A stretch of DNA of 37,067 nucleotides from a virus. Within the stretch, counting starts at the first letter, position 1, and each line of letters starts with the position of its first letter. The DNA lies in the IMG/VR virus record IMGVR_UViG_3300035201_000198, positions 1 to 37,067 of that record; one strand, written 5' to 3'. The position numbers and the translations under genes were made by a program. The notes beneath the pieces were generated by a model. It was not told the DNA's origin. It saw nothing but the letters and a program-made list of their open reading frames with translations, and did no database searches. This document shows, piece by piece, positions 1 through 7,325 of this stretch.

Positions 1-63
1 ATCATTTATATATAGATGAGATAGGACACGATAAAACCAGTTGAAAAAGTGGCACAAGAACCA

Positions 64-91
64 TTGTTTTTTCTAGGAAATCGTGTATAGT
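64..91 (+). promoter_or_regulatory. Candidate host sigma70-type early promoter
   Basis: TTGTTT at 64-69 and TATAGT at 86-91 are separated by 16 bp, with a TG just before the -10, upstream of the first ORF. In T7-like phages the left-end genes are read by the host polymerase, so this is the expected place for such a promoter. Bases 1-144 hold no ORF I can support. A short hairpin (AAAGG/CCTTT) lies further down in the leader. This is a consensus match by eye only. Confidence 0.4.
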
Positions 92-144
92 ACATTATGA
101 AAGGGGTAAAGCCTTTTCTATCCACTTATTAAACTATTTCAACT

Positions 145-387
145 ATGAAAATAGTATTCCAATTTCTCAAGGGTTTATTTTTTTCTCAAACTAAGAAAGA
201 AAGAGCCCTAGATATAGCTAGAGACCTTGAGCCAACAGCCGACCATCTCGAAGCTATAGAAAGAGAAATGATTGATCTTTCAGATAGTGCCTATGCTGCA
301 TTATGTGAAGAAATCATTAAGAATGAGAACATCAGTATACAAGAATATGACTTTCTTACTGATGAAATCGAGTCTTATTCTTACTAG
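145..387 (+). CDS. Hypothetical early protein (80 aa)
   Basis: This is the first ORF of the window, in the position of T7 class I early genes that modify host functions. The 80-residue product is acidic (many Glu/Asp, DEIESYSY end) with a short hydrophobic, basic N-terminus (MKIVFQFLKGLFFSQTKKER). I see no catalytic motif. It starts at the only upstream ATG that gives the full frame. Its TAG stop is the first strand of the structured RNA element that follows. I do not recognise the family; small acidic early proteins in T7-like phages are often host inhibitors, but nothing here shows that. Confidence 0.7.
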   Translation: MKIVFQFLKGLFFSQTKKERALDIARDLEPTADHLEAIEREMIDLSDSAYAALCEEIIKNENISIQEYDFLTDEIESYSY

Positions 388-429
388 TCAGTGGGTTTTA
401 AAGCTTGGTTCAACTCCAAGCTCTGACTA
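385..429 (+). other. Structured RNA element with tRNA T-arm/acceptor-like fold
   Basis: An outer perfect 7-bp stem, TAGTCAG (385-391) with CTGACTA (423-429), encloses an inner perfect 7-bp stem, AGCTTGG (402-408) with CCAAGCT (416-422). The two 3' strands are contiguous and a 10-nt bulge lies on the 5' side. The inner loop TTCAACT, closed by G-C, matches the tRNA T-loop pattern TTCRANY. Possible readings are a tRNA remnant or attP-like piece, an RNase III processing site as between T7 early genes, or chance. No anticodon or D arm is present, so it is not a functional tRNA. Confidence 0.5.
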
Positions 430-430
430 T

Positions 431-451
431 TAGGTAGAGTAATTCTACCTA
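431..451 (+). other. 8-bp perfect RNA hairpin in early transcript
   Basis: TAGGTAGA (431-438) and TCTACCTA (444-451) form a perfect 8-bp stem with a GTAAT loop. It begins two bases after the T-arm-like element. No T-run follows, so it is not a classical terminator. With its neighbour it makes a tandem hairpin between the first two early ORFs, where T7 carries RNase III cleavage sites. Confidence 0.5.
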
Positions 452-476
452 TTCCTTCACCTTATAGATTTCTTAA

Positions 477-722
477 ATGAAACTAATCCCATTAGGATCA
501 AATAAAACTGTAATTAGTTTTTTAAATGGTCTTGAGATCTTTTTCAGTTATCAAACACCAGTAGCGGCTAACTTGCCAGATAGAGGCTATGTAAGGACCT
601 CTACAAGCTGGAGCCAAACAACTTCAAGACATATTAACCAATGGCTTGAAGGTGTGACAGCTGAGAAAGTATCACAAACTTTCCTTGATTCTTTGGTTGA
701 ATTAAAACCTGTTCAAGCTTAA
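477..722 (+). CDS. Conserved phage early protein (DUF8033-like, 81 aa)
   Basis: The 81-residue product has the pattern GSNKTV...FFSYQTPVAA...YVRTSTSWSQTTSRHINQWL. I recognise this as a small protein conserved in many phages (N-x-T, FSYxTPVA, W-S-x-T-T-x-x-H-I-N-x-W-L). The family name DUF8033 is from memory and its function is unknown. It is transcribed downstream of the tandem hairpins and ends six bases before the next small ORF. The length looks complete for the family. Confidence 0.75.
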   Translation: MKLIPLGSNKTVISFLNGLEIFFSYQTPVAANLPDRGYVRTSTSWSQTTSRHINQWLEGVTAEKVSQTFLDSLVELKPVQA

Positions 723-727
723 TTATT

Positions 728-868
728 ATGTCTTTTATTTCTTATCAATCACCAACAGTTTTATTTCCTAAAGCTGCAAAGATTGAAGCAATAAGACAGA
801 AACAAGAATTAAAACTTGTTAAACAAATTAAACCTATTTGGACAGATTCACGTTATGCCAACCGCTAA
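728..868 (+). CDS. Small hypothetical early protein (46 aa)
   Basis: An ATG at 728 opens a 46-codon frame (begins MSFISYQSPTVLFPK, ends DSRYANR) that fills the gap between the upstream and downstream early ORFs. It overlaps the next ORF's proposed start (855) by 14 bp, the dense packing used throughout this genome. The product is basic and lysine-rich. I do not recognise it. Support rests on position, packing and lack of any better frame. Confidence 0.55.
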   Translation: MSFISYQSPTVLFPKAAKIEAIRQKQELKLVKQIKPIWTDSRYANR

Positions 869-1046
869 CTATCAATCAAAAACAAAAGCTTCATTAATAA
901 AAATAATTGAAGCTAAGGAAAAAAACTATGATCACCTTCTCTCTGATGCTTTGACATGGGGAAAAGAAAATGATGATCTTAAACAACAACAACAAATATT
1001 AATTTATTTGTTAGTATTGATCTTTACTTATGGAGTTTTCTTTTAA
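855..1046 (+). CDS. Small early membrane-anchored protein (63 aa)
   Basis: I chose the ATG at 855 (MPTANYQSKTK) over the in-frame ATG at 816, because 816 lies deep inside the preceding ORF. The product is mostly polar and helical with a KENDDLKQQQQ stretch, then a hydrophobic C-terminal segment (ILIYLLVLIFTYGVFF) long enough for one tail-anchored membrane helix. The stop overlaps the next start by one base (TAATG), which suggests translational coupling. Function is unknown; an early inner-membrane-targeted inhibitor is possible but speculative. Confidence 0.6.
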   Translation: MPTANYQSKTKASLIKIIEAKEKNYDHLLSDALTWGKENDDLKQQQQILIYLLVLIFTYGVFF

Positions 1047-1306
1047 TGTCTTGTTCAACTCACCCTGAATATTTCACTCTAAGTTCTATTGATTGTTATG
1101 ACGGTAGACCTACTGTCCTAGGTATCTTTGAGAACATGGAAGCCGTGACAGCTAGATTAAGTTTGATACATTCTAGTTGTGGTGATGAGTATCACATTGA
1201 ATGCTTCCACTTATCGAAACAGAGCGAAGAGGAGAAGAGATTAAAAGATGTACTCAAACAAAGAAGGGAAGTGAAAAAGAAAAGGGAAGAGCTTAAAGCA
1301 GCTTAA
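1046..1306 (+). CDS. Hypothetical early protein with basic coiled C-terminus (86 aa)
   Basis: The 86-residue product has several Cys and His residues in its first 55 residues (CSTHPEYF, SSIDCYDG, HSSCGDEYHIECFHL), which could bind a metal. A strongly charged helix (EEEKRLKDVLKQRREVKKKREELKAA) follows. It starts at a TAATG overlap with the upstream ORF and is the last gene before the early terminator. No known family recognised. Confidence 0.7.
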   Translation: MSCSTHPEYFTLSSIDCYDGRPTVLGIFENMEAVTARLSLIHSSCGDEYHIECFHLSKQSEEEKRLKDVLKQRREVKKKREELKAA

Positions 1307-1344
1307 CCCTAGATTACAACTAGCCTTAAAGCTCCTAGAATTGA

Positions 1345-1389
1345 GGGCTGGCTGAGTAGTACAGATGTATTACTTAACCAGTCCTTTTT
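1345..1389 (+). terminator. Strong intrinsic terminator ending the first early gene block
   Basis: Bases 1345-1362 and 1367-1384 form an 18-bp stem (14 Watson-Crick pairs, three G-U pairs, one C-A mismatch) closed by an AGAT tetraloop. A run of five T follows (1385-1389). This is the form of a factor-independent terminator, 38 bp after the last early ORF. It could also serve as an RNase III site. Its apex (AGTAC...GTATT) resembles the palindromic repeats just downstream. Confidence 0.75.
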
Positions 1390-1409
1390 CTTTGTGCTTA
1401 TAAAAAAGT

Positions 1410-1470
1410 AGTACTAATGTACTAATCCAATAGTATGTTTGTATTATATAGTACATATGTACTCATCCAA
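1410..1470 (+). promoter_or_regulatory. Tandem palindromic repeats, probable promoter/operator of the RNAP operon
   Basis: Two 21-bp copies start at 1410 and 1450, exactly 40 bp apart and differing at only 3 positions. Each begins with an inverted repeat: AGTACTAATGTACT (AGTAC/GTACT arms) and AGTACATATGTACT (a perfect 14-bp palindrome). Both are followed by [AC]ATCCAA. They lie between the early terminator and the gene block that includes the RNA polymerase. Four helical turns of spacing suggest binding of a dimeric protein on one face of the DNA, or tandem phage promoters. The match TATAGTACAT occurs here (1447-1456) and at 86-95. Confidence 0.5.
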
Positions 1471-1492
1471 ATGACAGTGCCTTTTCACAATC

Positions 1493-1672
1493 ATGGACGC
1501 CAGAAAAGTTTCCTTAACAGAAACTGAAGCGCAATTATTCTATGACGGTCTAGTTCGTAGACGCTTCTATAAAGGCATGGACTGCCCATTAGGTAATCCG
1601 TGGTCAGACTGGATGCAAGATACCATTGATAAACTTAAACCACTTGTAAGGAGAACTTATGACAAAGTATAG
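1493..1672 (+). CDS. Small hypothetical protein (59 aa)
   Basis: An ATG at 1493 opens a 59-codon frame (begins MDARKVSLTETEAQLFYDGL, ends RRTYDKV). It is the first gene after the tandem palindromes. It resembles no enzyme I know; it is mixed-charge with aromatic residues (DCPLGNPWSDWMQD), consistent with a small folded protein. Its end overlaps the next start by 14 bp. Together with the three following ORFs it forms a chain of overlapping small genes running into the RNA polymerase gene. Confidence 0.6.
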   Translation: MDARKVSLTETEAQLFYDGLVRRRFYKGMDCPLGNPWSDWMQDTIDKLKPLVRRTYDKV

Positions 1673-1808
1673 GGTAACTTTAGAAAGTGGTAGGGATCTC
1701 ATACTTAACTCAGGTTATGATGTGTATGAAGTTGCCTATGAAGCTTATGAAGAAGCTTGCTTACACGATGATTACTTAGTAAATGTAGAACCTATTTACG
1801 ATGCCTAA
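1659..1808 (+). CDS. Small acidic hypothetical protein (49 aa)
   Basis: An ATG at 1659 is preceded by AAGGAG at 1648-1653, a good ribosome binding site five bases upstream. The 49-residue product (begins MTKYRVTLESGRDLILNSGY) has a short beta-like N-terminal half and a very acidic second half (YEVAYEAYEEACLHDDYL). It overlaps the upstream gene by 14 bp and the downstream gene by 8 bp. Function is unknown. Confidence 0.6.
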   Translation: MTKYRVTLESGRDLILNSGYDVYEVAYEAYEEACLHDDYLVNVEPIYDA

Positions 1809-2142
1809 TAAAAAACCTTATTACCCTAATAACTGGAAAGCAATCAAGGACGCAGAGGAAGCTTTCTTTATCTCCATGCCATTTGAACAATTCATGAGCT
1901 GGAAAATGTCAGGATGGGAGATTCCATCTTCGATAGCTGCTATTATAAGAGAGACAAACTTAGAGACTGGTAAAGTATCTGAGTATGTTTATCAAAGACA
2001 TTCAGCAGCTGAAGCTAAGGTTAGAAAGATTATGGCTAAAGGAGAGAGTGAGTTTATTGTTTGTGACCATGATGAAATCCACCACCTATTCCCTAGAGGA
2101 TTACACGATGATCAGGAGTATGATTATGAGATCGAACAGTGA
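1801..2142 (+). CDS. Hypothetical protein (113 aa)
   Basis: The 113-residue product starts MPNKKPYYPNNWKAIKDAEE and ends in an acidic stretch (DDQEYDYEIEQ). Tryptophans and aromatics in the first half (NNWKAIKD, FMSWKMSGWEIP) and a VCDHDEIHHLF segment suggest a folded alpha/beta protein, perhaps binding a metal through the His/Asp cluster. I recognise it only as the sort of conserved small protein found ahead of RNAP in cyanopodoviruses. It overlaps its neighbours by 8 and 17 bp. Confidence 0.7.
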   Translation: MPNKKPYYPNNWKAIKDAEEAFFISMPFEQFMSWKMSGWEIPSSIAAIIRETNLETGKVSEYVYQRHSAAEAKVRKIMAKGESEFIVCDHDEIHHLFPRGLHDDQEYDYEIEQ

Positions 2143-2287
2143 AGTCTACACTTACTACCAGCAAGCGTTAGACTTACTTGATATAGATCACCCACATTAC
2201 GATGAAATTCGTAAACTATTAACCGATCAAGTAAACGATGAGCTAGAAACCTATGCCAACTCCCGACCAAATAAGCAAACAAGTTGA
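2126..2287 (+). CDS. Small hypothetical protein (53 aa)
   Basis: The frame is open much further upstream, but AGGAG at 2114-2118 is spaced correctly (7 nt) for the ATG at 2126, and an upstream start would lie far inside the preceding gene. The 53-residue product (begins MRSNSEVYTYYQQALDLLDI) looks helical. It overlaps the RNA polymerase gene by 35 bp. No function recognised. Confidence 0.55.
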   Translation: MRSNSEVYTYYQQALDLLDIDHPHYDEIRKLLTDQVNDELETYANSRPNKQTS

Positions 2288-4586
2288 GTTTGAAAGGGAT
2301 CAAATCCGTAAAGGGATTGAAAGGCTTCGAGATAACACAAGTAATCTTGAAGACAGATCATATGCTTCTGCTACGGTATACGGTATAACTTCTATGGACG
2401 TTTTAATCCCTTTAATGATTAAACGTATGAAGGATACTGCAAATCGTATTAAAGAAGGAGCAACAGGCAAATCATTTAGAGAGATCAAAGTCTATTTAGC
2501 AGACTTAGAACCATTAGCAGCTGCTACTATTGCCTGTAAGATTACCTTTGATAGGGTATTTAGTTACAGAGATAGTGAGAAAACAGTAGTTAATGTATGT
2601 GCTGCTATAGGTAATGGTCTGGAAGATGAATGTCAAATGAGGTACTATGAAAAAAATGTACCTGCTTTATTAACAACTCTAAAGAAAAACTACTGGCATA
2701 AATCCATAGGAACCAAACAAAAAATCGTAGTGATTCAGACATTAATGAATCGTTATGGTGTGGAACCGTGGAAAGCTTGGGGTCGATCTAATAGAGTTAA
2801 GCTTGGAGCATGGTTATTAGATTGTATCATGCAAGAAAGTCATTGGTTTTATCGTCAAATGTCTCAAGAAGGCAGGAAAAGAGTTAATTATGTAGCTCCT
2901 ACTCCTGAATTTCTAGAGATTAAAGATGATATCATGGCTCAAAGTGAATTATTTGCACCACTTGCATGGCCAATGCTAATTGAACCTAATGATTGGGGTG
3001 AAAAACCAGGTGGTTACTTACTTAATGAGGTAATGCGTGGTCACGATATGGTTAGGCGTGGCGATAACACGTGTATACAGGGGGAAACACCAATAGCGTT
3101 TCTCAATAAGATACAGAAAGTGGGTTATCGCTTGAACCCCTTCATAATAGATATGGCAGAAATGCTTTATCGACAAGGTATATCAGTGGGAAAATTTATT
3201 CCTATTGTTGACATACCCCTGCCTCCAAAACCTCCAGACATAGCAGATAATAAGGAAGCTCGTAAGAGTTACCGTAGAGCTGCTGCAGAGGTACGAAATA
3301 AGAACGCTAATGCATTTAGACGTTCATGTCGTACAAGAATGACAATGGAGGCTGTTAGAAGATTCAAAGGTAAGGAGTGGTTCGTGCCGTGGTCTTTCGA
3401 TTACCGTGGAAGAGCATACCCTATACCTGCATTCTTGACACCTCAAGATACTGACTTTGGTAAAGCTTGTATAAAGTTTTCTAAAGAGTCAGTAATAACA
3501 GATAAGGCAGAGGAATGGTTAGCCTTTCAAGTAGCTACCTGCTATGGGTTGGATAAGTCTACGATTGAAGAAAGGTTAAACTGGACTAAAGATAATATTA
3601 ATCTAATAGCTAAAATTGCTAATAATCCTAGAAGATGCTTACCAGATTGGGAAGCTGCAGAGGAACCATGGCAGTTTTTAGCGGCAGTGGATGAATACTA
3701 CCATTGCGTTTTAATTAAGGACAGAAAGACAACTGGACTACCTGTGGCTGTAGACGCTACATGTAGTGGTCTCCAGATTCTAGCTGGATTAGCTAGGGAC
3801 CGTAGTACAGCACAACTCGTCAATGTGCTTCCTTCTGACAGACCACAAGACGCCTACGCAGTAGTAGCTAATAAATCCAAAACGTCTATACCTGAAACCC
3901 TGCATGAACACTGGGATAGGAAGTGTGTTAAAAGGGTTGTCATGACCTTACCATATAACGCTAAACCTTTCAGTAATAGATCCTACATAAGGGACGCATT
4001 AAAGGAGAAAGGTATAGAGATAGATAAGGATGATCTCACAATCACGGTTGCTGCTGTAAGGGAAGCTATGCATTCTGTAGCTCCAGGACCAATGGCAGTA
4101 ATGAAATGGATTGAAGATGAAGTTTCTAAAGCTATTAACCGTGGTGTTACCAAGTTAAGTTGGACAACTCCTTCTGATTTCATTGTCAATCAAAAGATAA
4201 TGAAGAAACAAGTACAAGAACTACAACTACAGTTATTAGGTCGTTGTCGTATTCATGTTGCTACTGAAGATGGAGAGAAAGTAGATAGAGCTAGACACAA
4301 AGCTGCTACTGCACCTAATCTAATACATTCATTAGATGCAAGTCTCTTACACTTGGCTGTTAAACGATTTGATTATCCTATTGCTTTGATACATGATAGT
4401 GTCTTATGTCGAGCAACCGATATGCCTATATTGTCTAGTATAGTTAGAGAAACTTATATGGATCTCTTTACTAAACAAGACTATTTAAAAGACTTTGCCA
4501 CACAAATTGAGGCAGAGACTGAACCACCGATCATTGGTGATCTGAAACCAGAAACCGTGATTGATTCCACTTATTTCTTTTGTTAA
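2253..4586 (+). CDS. T7-type single-subunit DNA-dependent RNA polymerase
   Basis: Transcribes the middle and late phage genes from phage promoters. At 777 aa it is shorter than T7 RNAP (883). The polymerase core is clear: DYRGRAYP before motif A; motif A VAVDATCSGLQ with catalytic Asp at about residue 501; motif B RKCVKRVVMTLPY with the equivalents of T7 Arg627, Lys631 and Tyr639 at about residues 556, 560 and 568; motif C LIHDSVL with catalytic Asp at about 715. The gene ends directly against the next ATG. The preceding tandem palindromes may control it. Its promoter sequence cannot be named from this window. Confidence 0.97.
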   Translation: MPTPDQISKQVEFERDQIRKGIERLRDNTSNLEDRSYASATVYGITSMDVLIPLMIKRMKDTANRIKEGATGKSFREIKVYLADLEPLAAATIACKITFDRVFSYRDSEKTVVNVCAAIGNGLEDECQMRYYEKNVPALLTTLKKNYWHKSIGTKQKIVVIQTLMNRYGVEPWKAWGRSNRVKLGAWLLDCIMQESHWFYRQMSQEGRKRVNYVAPTPEFLEIKDDIMAQSELFAPLAWPMLIEPNDWGEKPGGYLLNEVMRGHDMVRRGDNTCIQGETPIAFLNKIQKVGYRLNPFIIDMAEMLYRQGISVGKFIPIVDIPLPPKPPDIADNKEARKSYRRAAAEVRNKNANAFRRSCRTRMTMEAVRRFKGKEWFVPWSFDYRGRAYPIPAFLTPQDTDFGKACIKFSKESVITDKAEEWLAFQVATCYGLDKSTIEERLNWTKDNINLIAKIANNPRRCLPDWEAAEEPWQFLAAVDEYYHCVLIKDRKTTGLPVAVDATCSGLQILAGLARDRSTAQLVNVLPSDRPQDAYAVVANKSKTSIPETLHEHWDRKCVKRVVMTLPYNAKPFSNRSYIRDALKEKGIEIDKDDLTITVAAVREAMHSVAPGPMAVMKWIEDEVSKAINRGVTKLSWTTPSDFIVNQKIMKKQVQELQLQLLGRCRIHVATEDGEKVDRARHKAATAPNLIHSLDASLLHLAVKRFDYPIALIHDSVLCRATDMPILSSIVRETYMDLFTKQDYLKDFATQIEAETEPPIIGDLKPETVIDSTYFFC

Positions 4587-4823
4587 ATGTACGATTCTTT
4601 TTTTGATAGCTTCTTTGCTCCTACACGAGTTATTGTAGTCACTGAAGAAAGCTTAAAACAAGCTAGAAAAAAAGCTGCTGAAGATCAACTGCTTGCTATT
4701 GATAACCGCATTGATGAATTAACTAAAGCTAGACTTAAAGTTAATCAGGAATTAGAAGCTTATGATGTTAAGCCTATTGAAGCTGGTAAAGCTGCAAAGG
4801 CAACAAAAACAGGAGCTAAGTAA
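4587..4823 (+). CDS. Small coiled-coil protein downstream of RNAP (78 aa)
   Basis: Starts at the base after the RNAP stop and ends in a TAATG overlap with the SSB gene, so it is translated as part of the same message. The N-terminus is aromatic (MYDSFFDSFFAPTR). A long charged helix follows (ESLKQARKKAAEDQLLAIDN...ELTKARLKVNQELEA), then an Ala/Lys-rich tail. This is compatible with a coiled coil or a nucleic-acid-associated accessory protein. No enzyme motif; function unknown. Confidence 0.75.
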   Translation: MYDSFFDSFFAPTRVIVVTEESLKQARKKAAEDQLLAIDNRIDELTKARLKVNQELEAYDVKPIEAGKAAKATKTGAK

Positions 4824-5395
4824 TGCCACGTAACATTCATGTAACGCAAAAGCCAGTAACTCTTGAAGGCTTCCAAGCTATATTGGAACCTGGAAAGTTT
4901 GGTTACTCTCTATCCGCTGTTGTTGAAAGTGATGTTATTGACAAACTTGAAGACGAACGCCAAGATGTATTGAAATGGTGTGAGTCTAAACTCAAGAACC
5001 CCAAACGATCCGTACTTAAGCCCGAACCATGGGAAGAAGTATCTGAGGGTAAGTATAAAATTAAATTTTCTTGGAATGATAAAAGTAAGCCTCCCGTAGT
5101 AGATACAGAAGGCTCCGCTATAACCGATACAAAAACACCATTATATGGAGGATCTACGGTTAAGCTTGGTTTTTATCAGAAACCTTACATCCTAAATGAT
5201 AATGTTACTTATGGAAGTACATTAAAATTAGTTGGTGTACAAGTTGTATCAGTAAAATCTACAGCTGGAATAGATTCAGGTGATTTAGATGATGATGCTG
5301 TAGCAGAATTATTTGGTAAAACACAAGGATTCAAAACAAGTGATCCAAATGTAATATCAGCAGAAACCACATCAGATGATGATGTAGATTTCTAA
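4823..5395 (+). CDS. Single-stranded DNA-binding protein (T7 gp2.5-like)
   Basis: Binds ssDNA at the replication fork and contacts the phage polymerase and helicase through its C-terminal tail. The 190-residue product fits the OB-fold gp2.5 class (T7 232 aa). It has a beta-rich core (KYKIKFSWND, TVKLGFYQKPY, GSTLKLVGVQVVSV) and a disordered acidic tail ending DDDVDF, with the terminal Phe that is the hallmark of gp2.5-type SSBs. It sits in the T7 order immediately before endonuclease gp3, with TAATG overlaps on both sides. Confidence 0.9.
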   Translation: MPRNIHVTQKPVTLEGFQAILEPGKFGYSLSAVVESDVIDKLEDERQDVLKWCESKLKNPKRSVLKPEPWEEVSEGKYKIKFSWNDKSKPPVVDTEGSAITDTKTPLYGGSTVKLGFYQKPYILNDNVTYGSTLKLVGVQVVSVKSTAGIDSGDLDDDAVAELFGKTQGFKTSDPNVISAETTSDDDVDF

Positions 5396-5748
5396 TGGCT
5401 TTTAGATCACAGTTAGAAGAAAATGTTGCTGATCTTTTAGTAGGTCTTGGTGTGTCTTATGATTATGAGCCGCACCAAGTACCCTATACAATCATGCATC
5501 ATTATACACCTGACTTTTTATTACCGAACGGTGTATTTTTAGAATGCAAAGGTTATTGGGATCCAAAAGATAGACGCAAGATCAAACAAGTTAAGTCAGA
5601 TAATCCTGATTTAGATTTAAGAATGGTCTTTCAATCTCCCTATAACAAGATTTCAAAACGTTCTAAAACAACGTATGCCAAGTGGTGCGAAAAGCATAAA
5701 ATCCCTTGGTGTGCCTATCATACGATACCTATTGAATGGTTGACATGA
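5395..5748 (+). CDS. Endonuclease I (T7 gp3-like Holliday-junction resolvase)
   Basis: Resolves branched DNA and helps break down host DNA in T7-like phages. The 117 residues align with T7 gp3: FRSQLEENVADLL at the N-terminus, VPYTIMHHYTPDFLLPNG, then FLECKGYW. The PD-(D/E)xK catalytic set is visible as Glu8, Asp40, Glu50 and Lys52 (T7 Glu20, Asp55, Glu65, Lys67). Length is close to the T7 enzyme (149) minus terminal extensions. Its TGA overlaps the primase-helicase ATG (ATGA at 5745-5748). Confidence 0.95.
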   Translation: MAFRSQLEENVADLLVGLGVSYDYEPHQVPYTIMHHYTPDFLLPNGVFLECKGYWDPKDRRKIKQVKSDNPDLDLRMVFQSPYNKISKRSKTTYAKWCEKHKIPWCAYHTIPIEWLT

Positions 5749-7325
5749 CAGAAAGTGAATTCGTAAGGCATGAACCTTGCGTTAAGTGTGGCTCATCAGA
5801 TGCTAATTCAGTTTATACTGATGGCCACATGTTCTGTTTTTCATGCCAGACTTACACACCCGCAGAGGGTATAAATCTAACTTATCAAATGTCACAACAT
5901 GTCGAACTTAAAGGACACGCACAAGAACTCAGAAGGCGAGGACTATCTCACAAAACTTGCGAGTTCTTCAGGATTTTCAGAGAAGGAGATACTCTACGCT
6001 TTCCATATTTTACAAGCGATGGAGTACTTAAAGGAATCAAAATAAAAAATAAACAGAAGGAATTCTATTATGAAGGAGTTTCCACTGATACCTTATTCGG
6101 TCAGCATTTGTTTCCTAATACTGGTAAACGTATTGTTGTTACTGAAGGTGAACTAGATGCAGCATCGTGTTATGAAGCTATGCCAGGATGGCCTATGGTT
6201 TCCTTACCACATGGCGCTGCTAGTGCGAAGAAAGATATTCAAAAGCAGATACCTTTATTCCAAGGTTATGAAGAGATTGTCCTATTCTTTGATGGGGATG
6301 ATCCAGGACGTAAAGCATCTGAGGAGGCAGCAACAGTACTCCCACCTGGTAAAGTCAAGGTCGCTAGACTTGATGGTTATAAAGATCCATCAGAAGCGTT
6401 ACAAGCCAACGACTCGGAGGCGATTAGAAAAGCTATTTGGGATGCAAAACCTTACAGACCTGATGGAATAATTGACGGTAAAAATCTACTACAAGTAGTT
6501 ACTACACCACAAGCCCCATTTGATCATGAATACCCATTCCAAGGACTCAATAAGAAACTACACGGGATCAGGTATGGCGAACTTGTCACATTTACTGCTG
6601 GCTCTGGTTCAGGAAAAACCTCTATCATGCGCCACATTGCAACTGACTTGCTCCAAAAAGGGGAATCAGTTGGGATCCTGGAACTTGAAGCAAGTAATAG
6701 AAGAACAGCTCTTGGATTGATGTCCACAGCAGTTGGTAAGAATTTACATATAGGAGAACATGAAGAAGATGAATTAACTCATGCTTTTTCACAATCATTA
6801 GACCAGTGGAAGTTATTTTTATTTGATGGATTTGGTTCATTTGAACCTGATTTGATATATAATAGAATAGAATATATGGCAACTGGATTGGAATGCCGTG
6901 TTATATTTCTCGACCATTTATCCATATTATTAAGTGGATTAGAAGGTGATGAGCGTAGAACCATAGATATGACCATGACAAAATTAAGGTCATTAGTTGA
7001 ACGTACTGGCATTTCATTATTTTTAGTATCACATTTAAGGAGAAGTAGTAATGATAGGGCTTCGCACGAAGAGGGTGGAAGAGTTACATTGTCCTCACTT
7101 AGAGGATCTCACAGCATTGCTCAAATATCAGATTCAGTATGTGCCCTCGAAGTCGATCAACAAACCGACTCTGATAGAAAGCTTACGACTCTTAGAGTCC
7201 TTAAAAATCGTTATTCAGGCGAAGTTGGAGTAGCGTGTCAATTATCTTATGATTTAAACACTTGCAGATTTACTGAACATGAAACTAAGGAACCACCAGT
7301 TTTCAACCCAGCCACAGATTTTTGA
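5745..7325 (+). CDS. Primase-helicase (T7 gp4-like)
   Basis: Unwinds DNA and lays down primers at the fork. I prefer the ATG at 5745, which makes an ATGA overlap with the endonuclease stop, over the in-frame ATG at 5736 (three residues longer). Zinc-binding Cys12, Cys15, Cys31 and Cys34 lie in CVKCG...MFCFSC. The TOPRIM primase motifs are VVTEGELDA (Glu134) and FFDGDDPG (Asp183, Asp185). The RecA-like helicase has Walker A GSGSGKTS (Lys291), a Walker B-like CRVIFLDHL and VSHLRR. Length 526 aa compared with 566 in T7. Domain order is intact. Confidence 0.97.
   Translation: MTESEFVRHEPCVKCGSSDANSVYTDGHMFCFSCQTYTPAEGINLTYQMSQHVELKGHAQELRRRGLSHKTCEFFRIFREGDTLRFPYFTSDGVLKGIKIKNKQKEFYYEGVSTDTLFGQHLFPNTGKRIVVTEGELDAASCYEAMPGWPMVSLPHGAASAKKDIQKQIPLFQGYEEIVLFFDGDDPGRKASEEAATVLPPGKVKVARLDGYKDPSEALQANDSEAIRKAIWDAKPYRPDGIIDGKNLLQVVTTPQAPFDHEYPFQGLNKKLHGIRYGELVTFTAGSGSGKTSIMRHIATDLLQKGESVGILELEASNRRTALGLMSTAVGKNLHIGEHEEDELTHAFSQSLDQWKLFLFDGFGSFEPDLIYNRIEYMATGLECRVIFLDHLSILLSGLEGDERRTIDMTMTKLRSLVERTGISLFLVSHLRRSSNDRASHEEGGRVTLSSLRGSHSIAQISDSVCALEVDQQTDSDRKLTTLRVLKNRYSGEVGVACQLSYDLNTCRFTEHETKEPPVFNPATDF

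Noticed and set aside
385-429. A complete tRNA gene
   Set aside because: Only the acceptor and T-arm-like parts are present; there is no D arm, no anticodon arm and no encoded CCA.
1985-2125. N-terminal extension of the 53-aa ORF to an ATG at 1985
   Set aside because: It would place 141 bp inside the preceding gene without an RBS, while ATG 2126 has AGGAG at a good distance.
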